From contig NZ_CP059066.1 of the NCBI RefSeq assembly GCF_017301615.1, positions 2,554,888 to 2,618,887 on the forward strand: a stretch of 64,000 bases of DNA. The letters are read 5' to 3'. A model generated the notes under the pieces. It worked only from the letters and a program-made list of their open reading frames with translations, was not told the DNA's origin and ran no database searches. Made by a program: the position numbers and the translations under genes. Shown here piece after piece: positions 1 through 8,355 of this stretch (within the stretch, counting starts at the first letter, position 1; the number at the start of each line of letters is the position of its first letter). The DNA comes from Koleobacter methoxysyntrophicus (GTDB lineage Bacteria > Bacillota > Thermosediminibacteria > Koleobacterales > Koleobacteraceae).

Positions 1-1721
1 TAATTGTAGGTGATCCACTTCATCCGGAAGTTCAGGCTATTAACAGCTGGTGTGAAAATAAAGCTAAAATAGTAAATAATCAAGCAGATTTAAACAACCT
101 TCATTTTTGCGATAAATTAGGAGTAGTATCCCAAACAACCACAAATAAAGATATATGGGCAAAAATTGTTGAAGATTTAAAACAAAAGTTCCCAGAGGCT
201 AAGACCTTTAACACTATTTGCAATGCAACTAGTCAGCGGCAAAAAGCAGCAAAGGAGTTGGCATCTGCAGTCGATTTGATGATTGTTATAGGAGGATATA
301 ATAGTTCAAATACCCGAAAACTTGCGGAGCTTTGCAAGAATATAGGAACAAAAACTTATCACATTGAAGAAGCAAAAGAATTAGACCCTGCATGGCTCAA
401 AAAAGCAAAAAATGTAGGAATTACTGCGGGTGCTTCAACCCCTGATTGGATAATAAAGGAGGTAATAAGCAAAATGAAAGAGATTTCTGAAAAAGACCTT
501 ATGGAGCACGAAACTCCTCAAGGAGGAGAAAATTTAAATAAGGAGGAAGCTGTTACAGGCCAAAACCAGGATTTAAAAGAAAAGTATGAAGAAACTTTTG
601 TTACGCTTAAACCGGGTGAAGTCATAACAGGAACAGTAGTACAGGTAAATGAAAATGAAGTAATGGTAAATGTGGGTTATAAATCAGATGGTATAATTCC
701 CCTTCACGAATTATCCGCCGAAAGTTTTGCCTCACCTGAAGAAATTGTAAAGAACGGCGATAAAATTGATGTCTATGTTTTAAAGATAGAAGATAAAGAG
801 GGCAATTTAATACTATCTAAAAAAAGGGCAGATATTAAAAAGGCTTGGGATGAAATAGAAAATATATATCAAAACAAAGATGAAATAGAAGCGGAAGTGA
901 CAGAACAAGTAAAAGGCGGTCTACTAGCAAATGTAAAAGGTTTAAGAGGCTTTATTCCAGCATCTCACGTTGCCCTGCATTATGTTCCTGACCTTGGTGA
1001 ATATATTGGGAAAAAATTGAAATTTAAGATAATAGAAGTAGATAAAAAGAAAAATAGAATAATACTATCCCATAAAATCGTAATGGAAGAAGAACAGGAA
1101 AGGAAGAGAAAAGAAACATGGGAAAGTATTAAGGAAGGTCAAATTATTAAAGGAAAAGTTCAGCGTTTAACGGATTTTGGAGCCTTTGTTGATGTTGGCG
1201 GAGTAGATGGATTAATTCATATATCCGAATTGTCATGGGGTGTTGTAAAAGAAGGAGATGAAATAGAGGTTAAGGTCCTCGGTGTTGATAGAGAGCGAGG
1301 TAGAATATCCTTAGGCCTTAAACAAATATTGCCTGATCCATGGGAAAATATAGAAGAGAAATACAAGATTGGTACAATTATTACCGGAAAAGTTGTTAAA
1401 TTGGTGAATTTTGGAGCTTTTGTTGAAGTAGAACCGGGGGTTGAAGGTTTGGTTCATATTTCGCAGATATCCCGCGAACATATAGCAAAACCTGAAGATG
1501 TGCTGGCTGTTGGCCAGGAAATCAAAGCAAAGATACTGGATATAACTCCTGAGGAACATAAAATGAGTTTAAGTATTAGAGAAGCAGAAGGTAGCGACTA
1601 TAATAGAAAACAAAACGAAACTGCAATCAACTCCGAAAAAAATGAGAGAAGCGGTGTTACTATTGGAGAAATGTTTGGAGATCTATTTGAAGAAACCCAA
1701 AAGGGTTTCCAGGAAGATTAA
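1..1721 (+). CDS. ispH: 4-hydroxy-3-methylbut-2-enyl diphosphate reductase fused to S1 RNA-binding domains (5' partial)
   Basis: The reading frame is open from base 3, so the true start lies upstream of the window. The first part is the C-terminal portion of IspH, the iron-sulfur enzyme of the last MEP-pathway step that makes IPP and DMAPP. It shows a VGDPxHPEV motif, a conserved Cys in TICNATSQRQ, SSNT and the terminal GASTP motif near base 430. From about base 580 follow four S1 (OB-fold) RNA-binding repeats, two carrying the typical DFGAFV/NFGAFV signature. IspH-ribosomal S1 fusions are well known in Clostridia. The third S1 repeat looks short by about seven residues between its strands, near base 1240. 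A terminator follows directly, and the isoprenoid gene fni lies next, which fits a shared pathway. Confidence 0.95.
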   Translation, partial: IVGDPLHPEVQAINSWCENKAKIVNNQADLNNLHFCDKLGVVSQTTTNKDIWAKIVEDLKQKFPEAKTFNTICNATSQRQKAAKELASAVDLMIVIGGYNSSNTRKLAELCKNIGTKTYHIEEAKELDPAWLKKAKNVGITAGASTPDWIIKEVISKMKEISEKDLMEHETPQGGENLNKEEAVTGQNQDLKEKYEETFVTLKPGEVITGTVVQVNENEVMVNVGYKSDGIIPLHELSAESFASPEEIVKNGDKIDVYVLKIEDKEGNLILSKKRADIKKAWDEIENIYQNKDEIEAEVTEQVKGGLLANVKGLRGFIPASHVALHYVPDLGEYIGKKLKFKIIEVDKKKNRIILSHKIVMEEEQERKRKETWESIKEGQIIKGKVQRLTDFGAFVDVGGVDGLIHISELSWGVVKEGDEIEVKVLGVDRERGRISLGLKQILPDPWENIEEKYKIGTIITGKVVKLVNFGAFVEVEPGVEGLVHISQISREHIAKPEDVLAVGQEIKAKILDITPEEHKMSLSIREAEGSDYNRKQNETAINSEKNERSGVTIGEMFGDLFEETQKGFQED

Positions 1722-1746
1722 AAAGGGAGACGTTTCTCCCTTTTTA
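1721..1746 (+). terminator. Rho-independent terminator after ispH-rpsA
   Basis: Stem AAAAAGGGAGA paired with TTCTCCCTTTTT, beginning at the stop codon and ending in a T run. It separates ispH from fni. Confidence 0.85.
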
Positions 1747-1767
1747 TTTTAGGGGGGTATAAATAGA

Positions 1768-2832
1768 TTGGAAAAAAGAAAGCAAAGAAAATTGCAGCAT
1801 TTAGATCTATTTATTAAATTATTTGATAATAATAGACCGGATGTTTTTCAAAATTATAGTTTTGTTCACAATAGCCTTCCAGAATTATCTTTGTCTGATA
1901 TAGATTTAGGAACTTCCCTTTTTAATAATAAATTAAAAATTAATTCTCCTTTTATAATTAATGCGATAACGGGGGGAATAGAACAGGGGAAAGAAATAAA
2001 TAGAGCCCTGGCCTCAGCAGCAAAAGAGCTTGGGATACCCATGGCTGTTGGTTCTCAATATGTTGCATTAAGAGATACTTCCATAATTGACACATTTAAG
2101 GTAGTTAGAGAAGAAAATCCCAAAGGGATTATTTTCGCAAATTCAGGTGCTATGGTTTCTTTACAGTCTGCTCAAACAATAGTAGATATGATTGAGGCTA
2201 ATGCCCTTCAAATACATTTGAATATACCACAAGAAGTTGTTATGGATGAAGGAGATCGAAGTTTTAAAGGTTACCTTTTCAATATAGAACAAATTGTTAA
2301 AAGATTAGAAGTGCCTGTAATAGTTAAAGAAGTAGGTTTTGGCATTTCAGGAAAGGTTGCTCGAAAATTAGCAGATATTGGAGTATCGGGAATAGATATT
2401 GGAGGAAAAGGCGGGACAAATTTCATTGAGATTGAACAAGAACGTTCAAGAAACACAATAGGAAATTTATTTAAGGATTGGGGCATACCTACTGGGATCA
2501 GTTTGGTTGAATGTATAAAATCAGTTCCTGAACACGTAGATATTATTGCTTCTGGAGGCATACGGGACGGCCTTAACACTGCAAAAGCTCTTGCTTTAGG
2601 AGCTAAATGCGTCGGAATTGCCGGTCTTTTTCTCTACATATTATTAACCAAAGGGCAAAATGAATTAATAAACACTATTAAAAAGCTGGAAAAAGAATTA
2701 AAACTGACAATGTTAATGTTAGGGGCTAAAAATCCAAGAGAACTGACAAGATGTCCTGTAGTTATAACGGGTAAATCTAAAGAATGGCTAGAATTAAGGG
2801 GATATGACGTATCTTTTTTTGCTAAAAGATAA
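1768..2832 (+). CDS. fni: Type 2 isopentenyl-diphosphate delta-isomerase
   Basis: FMN-dependent enzyme interconverting IPP and DMAPP in the cytosol. The 354-residue length is normal for the family. The protein shows the N-terminal KRKxxHL element, the substrate region AITGG, the metal-site motif NIPQE, and flavin/phosphate-binding glycine stretches GGKGGTNF and ASGGIRDG near the C terminus. The start is TTG, preceded by an AGGGGGG Shine-Dalgarno. It follows the IspH fusion gene in the same direction, placing two isoprenoid steps side by side. The type 1 (Nudix) isomerase is excluded because the fold signature is that of an FMN barrel. Confidence 0.94.
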   Translation: MEKRKQRKLQHLDLFIKLFDNNRPDVFQNYSFVHNSLPELSLSDIDLGTSLFNNKLKINSPFIINAITGGIEQGKEINRALASAAKELGIPMAVGSQYVALRDTSIIDTFKVVREENPKGIIFANSGAMVSLQSAQTIVDMIEANALQIHLNIPQEVVMDEGDRSFKGYLFNIEQIVKRLEVPVIVKEVGFGISGKVARKLADIGVSGIDIGGKGGTNFIEIEQERSRNTIGNLFKDWGIPTGISLVECIKSVPEHVDIIASGGIRDGLNTAKALALGAKCVGIAGLFLYILLTKGQNELINTIKKLEKELKLTMLMLGAKNPRELTRCPVVITGKSKEWLELRGYDVSFFAKR

Positions 2833-2865
2833 ACACCCTTTTCAATCTTTTTACCTGGCGCTCAC

Positions 2866-2967
2866 TCAAGCTTCACTGATTGTCATGGATACTATATCAA
2901 TAACTTGTGTAATAACAACAGCCCTACGAGTTTCTTCTTTGCTCGAAATTATTCGCTCCTTACTCAT
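2866..2967 (-). pseudogene. Transposase N-terminal fragment (decayed IS)
   Basis: A 33-codon frame starts MSKERIISSKEETRR and continues VVITQVID before degrading to MTISEA and stopping. This resembles the opening of helix-turn-helix transposases common in Clostridia, in which a SKEE.RR..VI.QVIDG..T..EAA segment leads into the DNA-binding domain. The catalytic part is absent. The two imperfect repeats just upstream (2970-3014) support an insertion-sequence end. The family assignment is from memory of motif patterns and not secure. Confidence 0.45.
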
Positions 2968-2969
2968 AG

Positions 2970-3014
2970 GGACATTTTCTCAGAACAATTTTTATAGTGA
3001 CAATGTCACAGATT
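2970..3014. repeat. Two imperfect direct repeats, probable IS end
   Basis: GACATTTTCTCAGAACAAT and GACAATGTCACAGATTAAT lie in tandem about 28 bases apart. The second contains the palindrome GTGACAATGTCAC. The array abuts the transposase fragment and resembles repeated transposase-binding sites at an IS end. Confidence 0.4.
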
Positions 3015-3039
3015 AATAACAATTTTTTATACAAAAACC

Positions 3040-3067
3040 TTGACAATTCCCGTAAATCTGTTAAAAT
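3040..3067 (+). promoter_or_regulatory. Sigma-A-type promoter of speD
   Basis: TTGACA at 3040-3045, a 16-base spacer and TAAAAT at 3062-3067, about 45 bases before the speD start. Confidence 0.6.
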
Positions 3068-3113
3068 TTTATTGATTACATTGAAAATAACATAGAAGGG
3101 GGCAACGAACTGA

Positions 3114-3488
3114 ATGAACGCTTTGGGCCGTCATATTTTGGCAGAAATTTATGGGTGTAAAGCCGAGATACTAAATGACCGTAAACGTATCGAAGAGATT
3201 ATGGTCAAGGCTGCCCTAGAAGCAGGAGCAGAAGTACGAGAAGTGGCTTTCCATAAATTTAGCCCTCAAGGGGTGAGTGGTGTTGTAGTTATTTCAGAAT
3301 CTCACCTTGCTATCCATACTTGGCCAGAACTTGGATATGCAGCAGTAGATGTATTTACTTGTGGTGAACGGGTTAATCCGTGGGATGCCTGTAACCTTAT
3401 TACCAGTATGTTCAATGCCAAGCATATGACTGCAACCGAGGTGAAACGAGGAATTTTTGAAGAAGAGGTAAAGGTTTCAAATCTTTAA
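3114..3488 (+). CDS. speD: S-adenosylmethionine decarboxylase proenzyme
   Basis: Makes decarboxylated SAM, the aminopropyl donor for spermidine. The 124-residue length matches the short Bacillus-type SpeD. The proenzyme is expected to self-cleave at Glu62-Ser63 in the [12 protein letters not shown] motif, creating the pyruvoyl cofactor on Ser63. His68 and Cys83 (FTCGE) occupy the processing and catalytic positions. The ATG at 3114 has a GAAGGGGG element about ten bases upstream. No speE lies beside it; the gene stands alone between its own promoter and two terminators. Confidence 0.95.
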   Translation: MNALGRHILAEIYGCKAEILNDRKRIEEIMVKAALEAGAEVREVAFHKFSPQGVSGVVVISESHLAIHTWPELGYAAVDVFTCGERVNPWDACNLITSMFNAKHMTATEVKRGIFEEEVKVSNL

Positions 3489-3554
3489 GGAAGGGGATAT
3501 TTTTGTTTATTCAAAATTTCTCAAAACCATTTGTGTATATTTTTATATGAGATG

Positions 3555-3589
3555 AAAAATGCGTGAAAAAAATCGCGCATTTTTCTATT
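3555..3589 (+). terminator. Rho-independent terminator after speD
   Basis: AAAAATGCG pairs with CGCATTTTT, followed by a T-rich stretch. Confidence 0.7.
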
Positions 3590-3667
3590 TTATAATATAG
3601 TTTTTAATGAATAAAATCCAAAAAAATGGTTAATATAATAACGAAGACCCCCTTTACAATTTAGCCC

Positions 3668-3705
3668 CCATGATACAAATTCGTTTTGTATCATGGTCTT
3701 TTTTT
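3668..3705 (+). terminator. Strong hairpin terminator upstream of ndk
   Basis: CCATGATACAAA pairs perfectly with TTTGTATCATGG across a short loop and is followed by TCTTTTTTT. It is the second terminator in the 276-base speD-ndk spacer. No gene was seen between the two terminators, so it may act as attenuator or back-up. Confidence 0.8.
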
Positions 3706-3764
3706 ATGTTCATGCTATAATATAATAAAATAAATTTTTAAACATAATAGCGAGGTGATTTGTA

Positions 3765-4172
3765 TTGGAAACGACCTTTGTTATGATTAAGCCTGATGGA
3801 GTAAAAAGGAGAATAGTAGGAGAAATAATCCATAGGTTAGAGAAAAAGGGACTGGAAATAGTTGACATTAAATTGCTGAATCTTTCTAAAGAACTCGCTG
3901 AAGAACATTATTCAGAACACAAAGGGAAGGAATTTTTTGATCAATTAATAGAATATATTACCTCTGGCCCTGTAATAGCCATGGTTGTAAAAGGCAATAA
4001 TGCAATACAAGCCGTTAGACAATTAATGGGAAATACAGATCCGATAAAAGCAGCTCCGGGGACTATTAGAGGGGATTACGGGTTAACGATAAGAGAAAAC
4101 CTGGTACACGGATCAGATTCTCTTGAAAGCTCAAAACGGGAAATTTCATTATTTTTCAACAAAAATCTTTAA
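3765..4172 (+). CDS. ndk: Nucleoside diphosphate kinase
   Basis: Transfers the gamma phosphate between nucleoside triphosphates and diphosphates through a phosphohistidine. The 135-residue protein opens with [10 protein letters not shown], contains GDYG, and has the active-site His115 in NLVHGSDS. The TTG start is preceded by GAGGTGAT. The gene looks monocistronic, with a terminator upstream and a 66-base gap before the cheR-like gene. Confidence 0.96.
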   Translation: METTFVMIKPDGVKRRIVGEIIHRLEKKGLEIVDIKLLNLSKELAEEHYSEHKGKEFFDQLIEYITSGPVIAMVVKGNNAIQAVRQLMGNTDPIKAAPGTIRGDYGLTIRENLVHGSDSLESSKREISLFFNKNL

Positions 4173-4238
4173 AAAGTGAAGGAGTTTCCCCTTTCTTATA
4201 GAATATAAATTATTATTTACGCATGAAAGGGGAAAAGT

Positions 4239-5015
4239 ATGTCCGCTGATTATGAGTATTTTAAGTTAAAAATAAAACAAAAAACAGGAATTAATCTTAC
4301 ATATTATAAAGAAAAACAGATGAAAAGAAGAATAGATTCCTTGGTTAAACGAAATAATTGTACATCCTATGAAGAATATCTGAAACTTCTCGAAAAGAGC
4401 AAAGAACGCTTCGAAGAATTTATTAATTACCTGACGATAAATGTATCGGAATTCTTTAGAAATAAAGCTCAATGGGTTATACTTGAAAAAAAAATTATTC
4501 CGCTTTTATTAGATTACAGAAAAAAAGATTTAAAAATATGGAGTGCCGCATGTTCTACAGGAGAAGAACCATATTCAGTTGTAATGCTCCTTACTAAATT
4601 TTTGGACCTGTCTTTTATCAGGATTCTTGCCACTGATTTGGATAAAAATGCCCTTATAAAGGCTCAAATAGGTGAATACTCAGCAAAGGCCCTGGAAAAC
4701 CTACCTGTTGAATTCAAAAAATATTTTATTCTAACGGATAATAACACCTACAAAATTGATGAAAAAATAAAACAATGTGTAACCTTTAAACAACATGACC
4801 TTTTGCAGGATGACTTTCCCGCAAACTGTGACCTTATTTTATGCAGAAATGTAATGATTTACTTTACAGAAGATGCAAAAAACCTCCTTTACAGGAAATT
4901 ATATGATGCATTAAGCCCTGAAGGTGTTTTGTTTGTGGGAAGTACTGAACAGATAATCATGTCAAATAAATATGGGTTTTATCCTATAGAAAATTTTTTT
5001 TACAAAAAGGCTTAA
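4239..5015 (+). CDS. cheR: CheR-type protein-glutamate O-methyltransferase
   Basis: SAM-dependent methyltransferase of 258 residues. The N-terminal helical domain (KTGINLTYYKEKQMKRRI) is typical of CheR. The SAM-binding loop is AACSTGEEPYS, followed by ATDLDKNAL and the LCRNVMIYF motif. CheR methylates glutamates of chemoreceptors. No other chemotaxis gene lies nearby, so it may be an orphan CheR; regulation is not evident. The ATG is preceded by AAAGGGG. A terminator follows the stop. Confidence 0.9.
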   Translation: MSADYEYFKLKIKQKTGINLTYYKEKQMKRRIDSLVKRNNCTSYEEYLKLLEKSKERFEEFINYLTINVSEFFRNKAQWVILEKKIIPLLLDYRKKDLKIWSAACSTGEEPYSVVMLLTKFLDLSFIRILATDLDKNALIKAQIGEYSAKALENLPVEFKKYFILTDNNTYKIDEKIKQCVTFKQHDLLQDDFPANCDLILCRNVMIYFTEDAKNLLYRKLYDALSPEGVLFVGSTEQIIMSNKYGFYPIENFFYKKA

Positions 5016-5020
5016 AACTA

Positions 5021-5057
5021 AAAAAGGTGTGCTATCATTTAGCACACTTCTTTTTTT
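5021..5057. terminator. Terminator between cheR and the tRNA cluster
   Basis: GTGTGCTA pairs with TAGCACAC, flanked by an A run and a T run, so it can serve both cheR (plus) and the tRNA operon (minus). Confidence 0.85.
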
Positions 5058-5060
5058 AAT

Positions 5061-5136
5061 TGGTGGGCCATCAGGGACTCGAACCCGGGACACCCTGATT
5101 AAGAGTCAGGTGCTCTACCAACTGAGCTAATGGCCC
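5061..5136 (-). tRNA. tRNA-Lys (CTT)
   Basis: Complete cloverleaf of 76 nt with encoded CCA. Anticodon loop CTCTTAA gives CTT. Last gene of a six-tRNA operon. Confidence 0.93.
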
Positions 5137-5137
5137 A

Positions 5138-5213
5138 TGGCTGGGGCGGCAGGACTCGAACCTACGCATGCGGGAGTCAAAGTCCCGTGCCTTACCGACT
5201 TGGCGACGCCCCA
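5138..5213 (-). tRNA. tRNA-Gln (TTG)
   Basis: 76 nt with encoded CCA; acceptor TGGGGCG pairs with CGCCCCA. Anticodon loop CTTTGAC gives TTG. One base separates it from tRNA-Lys. Confidence 0.93.
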
Positions 5214-5237
5214 ACAATTTCATTTATATCTTTTACT

Positions 5238-5323
5238 TGGTGGAGAGAGGTGGATTCGAACCACCGAAGGCTAAGCCAGCAGATTTACAGTCTGCCCCCT
5301 TTGGCCAACTCGGGAATCTCTCC
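5238..5323 (-). tRNA. tRNA-Tyr (GTA)
   Basis: 86 nt with a long variable arm, as expected for bacterial tRNA-Tyr. Anticodon GTA lies between CAGACT and AATCTG. CCA is encoded. Confidence 0.93.
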
Positions 5324-5326
5324 ACG

Positions 5327-5402
5327 TGGAGCCGATGGTGGGACTTGAACCCGCAACCTGCTGATTACAAGTCAGCTGCTCTGCCAATTGAGCTACATCG
5401 GC
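5327..5402 (-). tRNA. tRNA-Thr (TGT)
   Basis: 76 nt with encoded CCA; acceptor GCCGATG pairs with CATCGGC. Anticodon loop CTTGTAA gives TGT. Confidence 0.93.
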
Positions 5403-5406
5403 TTTT

Positions 5407-5482
5407 TGGTGGGCCCACCTGGACTCGAACCAGGGACCAACCGGTTATGAGCCGGTTGCTCTACCAACTGAGCTATAGGCCC
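5407..5482 (-). tRNA. tRNA-Met (CAT), elongator type
   Basis: 76 nt with encoded CCA; acceptor GGGCCTA. Anticodon loop CTCATAA gives CAT. The anticodon stem lacks the three G-C pairs of initiator tRNA. A lysidine-modified tRNA-Ile2 cannot be excluded from sequence alone. Confidence 0.85.
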
Positions 5483-5486
5483 GTAT

Positions 5487-5561
5487 TGGTGACCCCTAGG
5501 GGATTCGAACCCCTGTTACCGCCGTGAAAGGGCGGTGTCTTAACCACTTGACCAAGGGGCC
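5487..5561 (-). tRNA. tRNA-Glu (TTC)
   Basis: 75 nt with encoded CCA. Anticodon loop CTTTCAC gives TTC. First gene of the operon, about 40 bases downstream of its promoter -10 box. Confidence 0.93.
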
Positions 5562-5599
5562 ATTTAAAAATACCTGTCAGAATTCTTGAGACGTTTATT

Positions 5600-5628
5600 A
5601 GTATACAATAAAAATAAATGTAAGTCAA
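5600..5628 (-). promoter_or_regulatory. Promoter of the six-tRNA operon
   Basis: On the minus strand: TTGACT (5628-5623), a 17-base spacer and TATACT (5605-5600), just upstream of tRNA-Glu. Confidence 0.75.
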
Positions 5629-5847
5629 GGGGATTTAATACAAAAATAATTGATGGTTAAATTGTAAAATTAAACACTGTAGAGCAAAAAAGCTCACGAT
5701 AAAATCCGTTATATAATATTTAACTAAAGAAAAACATATCTAAAGGATGATTACCATGTAGTTAAATCTAATTATATCACAGAATCCGAATAGAATCCTG
5801 ATAAAATAAATATTTTCAAAAAAAGAGTGATGTGACGTCTGATAGAA

Positions 5848-5889
5848 TATTATTATAAATTATTTCCATGGAAATAATTTATAATAATA
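5848..5889. repeat. 42-bp perfect palindrome in the tRNA-TPR spacer
   Basis: Two 20-base arms, TATTATTATAAATTATTTCC and its exact complement, flank a central AT. It has no loop and no T run, so it is not a normal terminator. It sits in an otherwise featureless 471-base A+T-rich spacer (5562-6032) whose only other content is the tRNA promoter. Confidence 0.9.
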
Positions 5890-6032
5890 CAAAAATCTTA
5901 CTGAAAATTTATTTTTAGACAAAAAAATTATAAGTAATTTTCTTAAATTATATAAATTTAAAAAAGGGTATGACATATTAATCTAGAAATAAAAATATAT
6001 GGGTTATATTCCATAAAAAGGGGGTATATGTA

Positions 6033-7205
6033 TTGAATTATTTACGTAGATTTATAAAAAAACCTTTTCCATTTTTTTATTCTTATATTTTAGGAATCTT
6101 TTTTTTGAAATTGAGAAACTACCACAAAGCTAAGATGTATTTAATGAATGCATTAAAAGTAAAACAGCATAAGGATCCTGATATTATATTTTGGTTAGGG
6201 ATAATAAATTATTACCAAAGGAAATTCGATAAAGCTGAATCACTTTTTAAACATGCAATTTCTATAAATCCGGGGAGGGGGTTTTATTTTTATTGGTTGG
6301 GAGAAGTCTATTTGCAAAAGGGAAACTTCGAAGATGCAATTATAAAATTTAAAAAAGCATTGGAGTTTAAAACTTTTCCGCAAGGGGCGCTTTCTAAGAT
6401 TGCCTTTTGCTTTAAAGAATTAAACCGCTTAGACGATGCCCTTGTTTATTATGATAAAGCCTTAAAATTTAATTCAAACAGTCCGGATATACTTAATAAC
6501 AAAGGAATTTGCTTGTTAAAATCGGGAAAAGTTAATCAGGCTATTGAATGTTTCAAAGAAGCATTAAAGATCCTGCCGGGTGATAGTAATATTCTAAAGA
6601 ATCTAGGGTATGCTTTTATAAAAAACTCTAATTTTAGCGATGCTTTGGGTGTTTTTATGAACCTATTCAGATATAATAATAGGGATATTAGTGTAGTAAA
6701 TAATATAGGGTATTGCCTAATAAACTTAAGTAAATTTAAAGAAGCCCTTGATTTTATCGAAAGGGGCTTATGTATAGAACCTAATAATAAAGATTTGTTA
6801 ATCAATAAAATCACATGTCTATATAAATCAGGCAGATATGAAGATGCATTAAGAATTTTGGTTGAAACAACAAAAACTACAGAAAAAGACTATTATATAA
6901 ATTTAATAGGTTTATGTTTAGAGAAATTAGGTAAATTTAATGATGCCTTAATATTTTATAATAAGGCAATAAACTTAAACCCAAAAAATCCGTATTATTT
7001 GATTAATGCTGGTTCCTGTTTGATTAAACTAAACCGTTTGAAAGATGCTCTAAATTTTTTTGATAAAGCCCTTGAAATTGACCCCTTAAACTTGTTAATA
7101 TATCAATATAAAGGTTATTGTCTTGAACATTTAAACCAAACAGAAGAGGCTTTAATATGCTACAATAAAGCAATAGGTTTGGAAGCAAAGGAAGCAAACC
7201 TATAG
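6033..7205 (+). CDS. Tetratricopeptide-repeat protein
   Basis: 390 residues made almost wholly of 34-residue TPR units. A short hydrophobic, aromatic N terminus (KKPFPFFYSYILGIFFLKL) could be a membrane anchor or a first degenerate repeat. Repeats carry the usual pattern, for example YYDKALKFNSNSPDILNNKG and FYNKAINLNPKNPYYLINAG; about ten are countable. TPR arrays are protein-interaction scaffolds and no enzymatic domain is visible, so no function is assigned. The TTG start follows AAGGGGG. Neighbours (tRNAs, surE) give no clue. Confidence 0.85.
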   Translation: MNYLRRFIKKPFPFFYSYILGIFFLKLRNYHKAKMYLMNALKVKQHKDPDIIFWLGIINYYQRKFDKAESLFKHAISINPGRGFYFYWLGEVYLQKGNFEDAIIKFKKALEFKTFPQGALSKIAFCFKELNRLDDALVYYDKALKFNSNSPDILNNKGICLLKSGKVNQAIECFKEALKILPGDSNILKNLGYAFIKNSNFSDALGVFMNLFRYNNRDISVVNNIGYCLINLSKFKEALDFIERGLCIEPNNKDLLINKITCLYKSGRYEDALRILVETTKTTEKDYYINLIGLCLEKLGKFNDALIFYNKAINLNPKNPYYLINAGSCLIKLNRLKDALNFFDKALEIDPLNLLIYQYKGYCLEHLNQTEEALICYNKAIGLEAKEANL

Positions 7206-7303
7206 GTATAATACATACACCTTGAATGGTTTTAATTTTTTTATTCACTAAAATAAAGTTATATGAAATTAATATGTGAAATATGAGGAGGGTTAGTTTT
7301 TAA

Positions 7304-8059
7304 TTGAAGATTTTGATTACAAACGACGATGGTATACATTCAGAGGGGCTAAAAATCCTCGCCAAAGAGTTATGCGCCCTCGGAGATGTTTTTATTTTGG
7401 CTCCGGATAGAGAACGAAGTGCAACAGGACATGCTATAACTGTTCATCACCCATTAAGGGTAGAAAAGATTAAATTATTTAATGAAAAAATAGAAGCTTG
7501 GGCTGTAAATGGTACTCCCTCAGATTGCATAAAATTGGCTTTAGAGGCTATATTACCTCAAAAGCCTGATATTATTTTTTCGGGAATCAACAGAGGGCCT
7601 AATCTTGGAAATGATGTATTATATTCAGGAACAGTTTCGGCTGCCGTAGAAGGGGGGATGTTTGGAATACCTTCTATAGCTGTTTCCCTTGCGGTTAATG
7701 AAATAGAACTACTACCCGATTATAATGATGCTGCACGTTTTTCGAAAAAATTGGCTTTAAAAGTATTGGAAAATCAAATGCCCTCAGAGATTATTTTAAA
7801 TATAAATGTACCGCCTTCAAATATTGCAGGAATTGCTATTACCAAACTGGGAACCAGGAGGTATAAGAATACCTTTGATAAAAGAAAAGACCCCAGAGGA
7901 AAAATATATTATTGGTTGGCCGGGGAAGTTATAGAAGAACCTTTAGAACCTGATTCGGATGTCTGGGCTATTAAAAATAATTTTCTATCCATTACTCCCA
8001 TTAAATTAAACCTTACAAATTTAGAATTCATAGATATACTAAAAAAGTGGGACCTGTAG
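7304..8059 (+). CDS. surE: 5'/3'-nucleotidase SurE
   Basis: Divalent-metal-dependent nucleoside monophosphate phosphatase of stationary-phase survival. The 251-residue protein starts MKILITNDDG with the metal-binding Asp pair, followed by APDRERSATGHAIT, NGTPSDC and SGINRGPNLGNDVLYSGTV, all SurE hallmarks. The TTG start is preceded by GAGGAGGG. It runs in the same direction as the genes downstream. Confidence 0.95.
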   Translation: MKILITNDDGIHSEGLKILAKELCALGDVFILAPDRERSATGHAITVHHPLRVEKIKLFNEKIEAWAVNGTPSDCIKLALEAILPQKPDIIFSGINRGPNLGNDVLYSGTVSAAVEGGMFGIPSIAVSLAVNEIELLPDYNDAARFSKKLALKVLENQMPSEIILNINVPPSNIAGIAITKLGTRRYKNTFDKRKDPRGKIYYWLAGEVIEEPLEPDSDVWAIKNNFLSITPIKLNLTNLEFIDILKKWDL

Positions 8060-8104
8060 AAGAAAAACTGATTCCATAAGAGCATATAGGGAGATGATTA
8101 TAAT

Positions 8105-8272
8105 ATGTCCGACAGTGGAAAATTAGAATTAATCGCAACAAAAGAATTGCCTATTAATAATGATTTATATAAGCTTATCGATTTTTTAAATAAAACCCTA
8201 AAAGATAAGAACCTAATCTTTGGGTTATCGAAAACTAAAGATTCAATGATTATTTCTGTTTATGAAACATAA
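8105..8272 (+). CDS. YpmA-family small protein (DUF4264)
   Basis: A 55-residue protein starting at ATG 8105 with GGGAGATGAT upstream. The sequence has the pattern of Bacillus YpmA: KxELxxxxELYKxxDFLNxxLKDxxLxFGLxxxKD, ending IISVYET. In Bacillus, ypmA lies just upstream of ypmB-aspB; here it lies just upstream of an AspB-type aminotransferase, which supports the call. The function of the family is not established. No signal peptide or membrane segment is seen. Confidence 0.8.
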   Translation: MSDSGKLELIATKELPINNDLYKLIDFLNKTLKDKNLIFGLSKTKDSMIISVYET

Positions 8273-8355
8273 CATAGTTAAGTTAAAAAACGGAAATTAT
8301 TTTTGGGATTTCATTACAGATCCATAAAAAAATATAAGAAGGGGGAATATTATTT

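Noticed and set aside
5130-5527. Open frames in the tRNA cluster with WTRTRDQPVMSRL-like peptides
   Set aside because: These are translations of tRNA genes, a well-known annotation artefact.
5061-5561. tRNA cluster as attachment site for the defence-like cassette
   Set aside because: The cassette lies 10 kb away and no tRNA fragment was seen at its borders.
5740-5775. ATG-TAG start-stop with an upstream GGATGATT
   Set aside because: Too short to be meaningful and no downstream gene close enough to be regulated.
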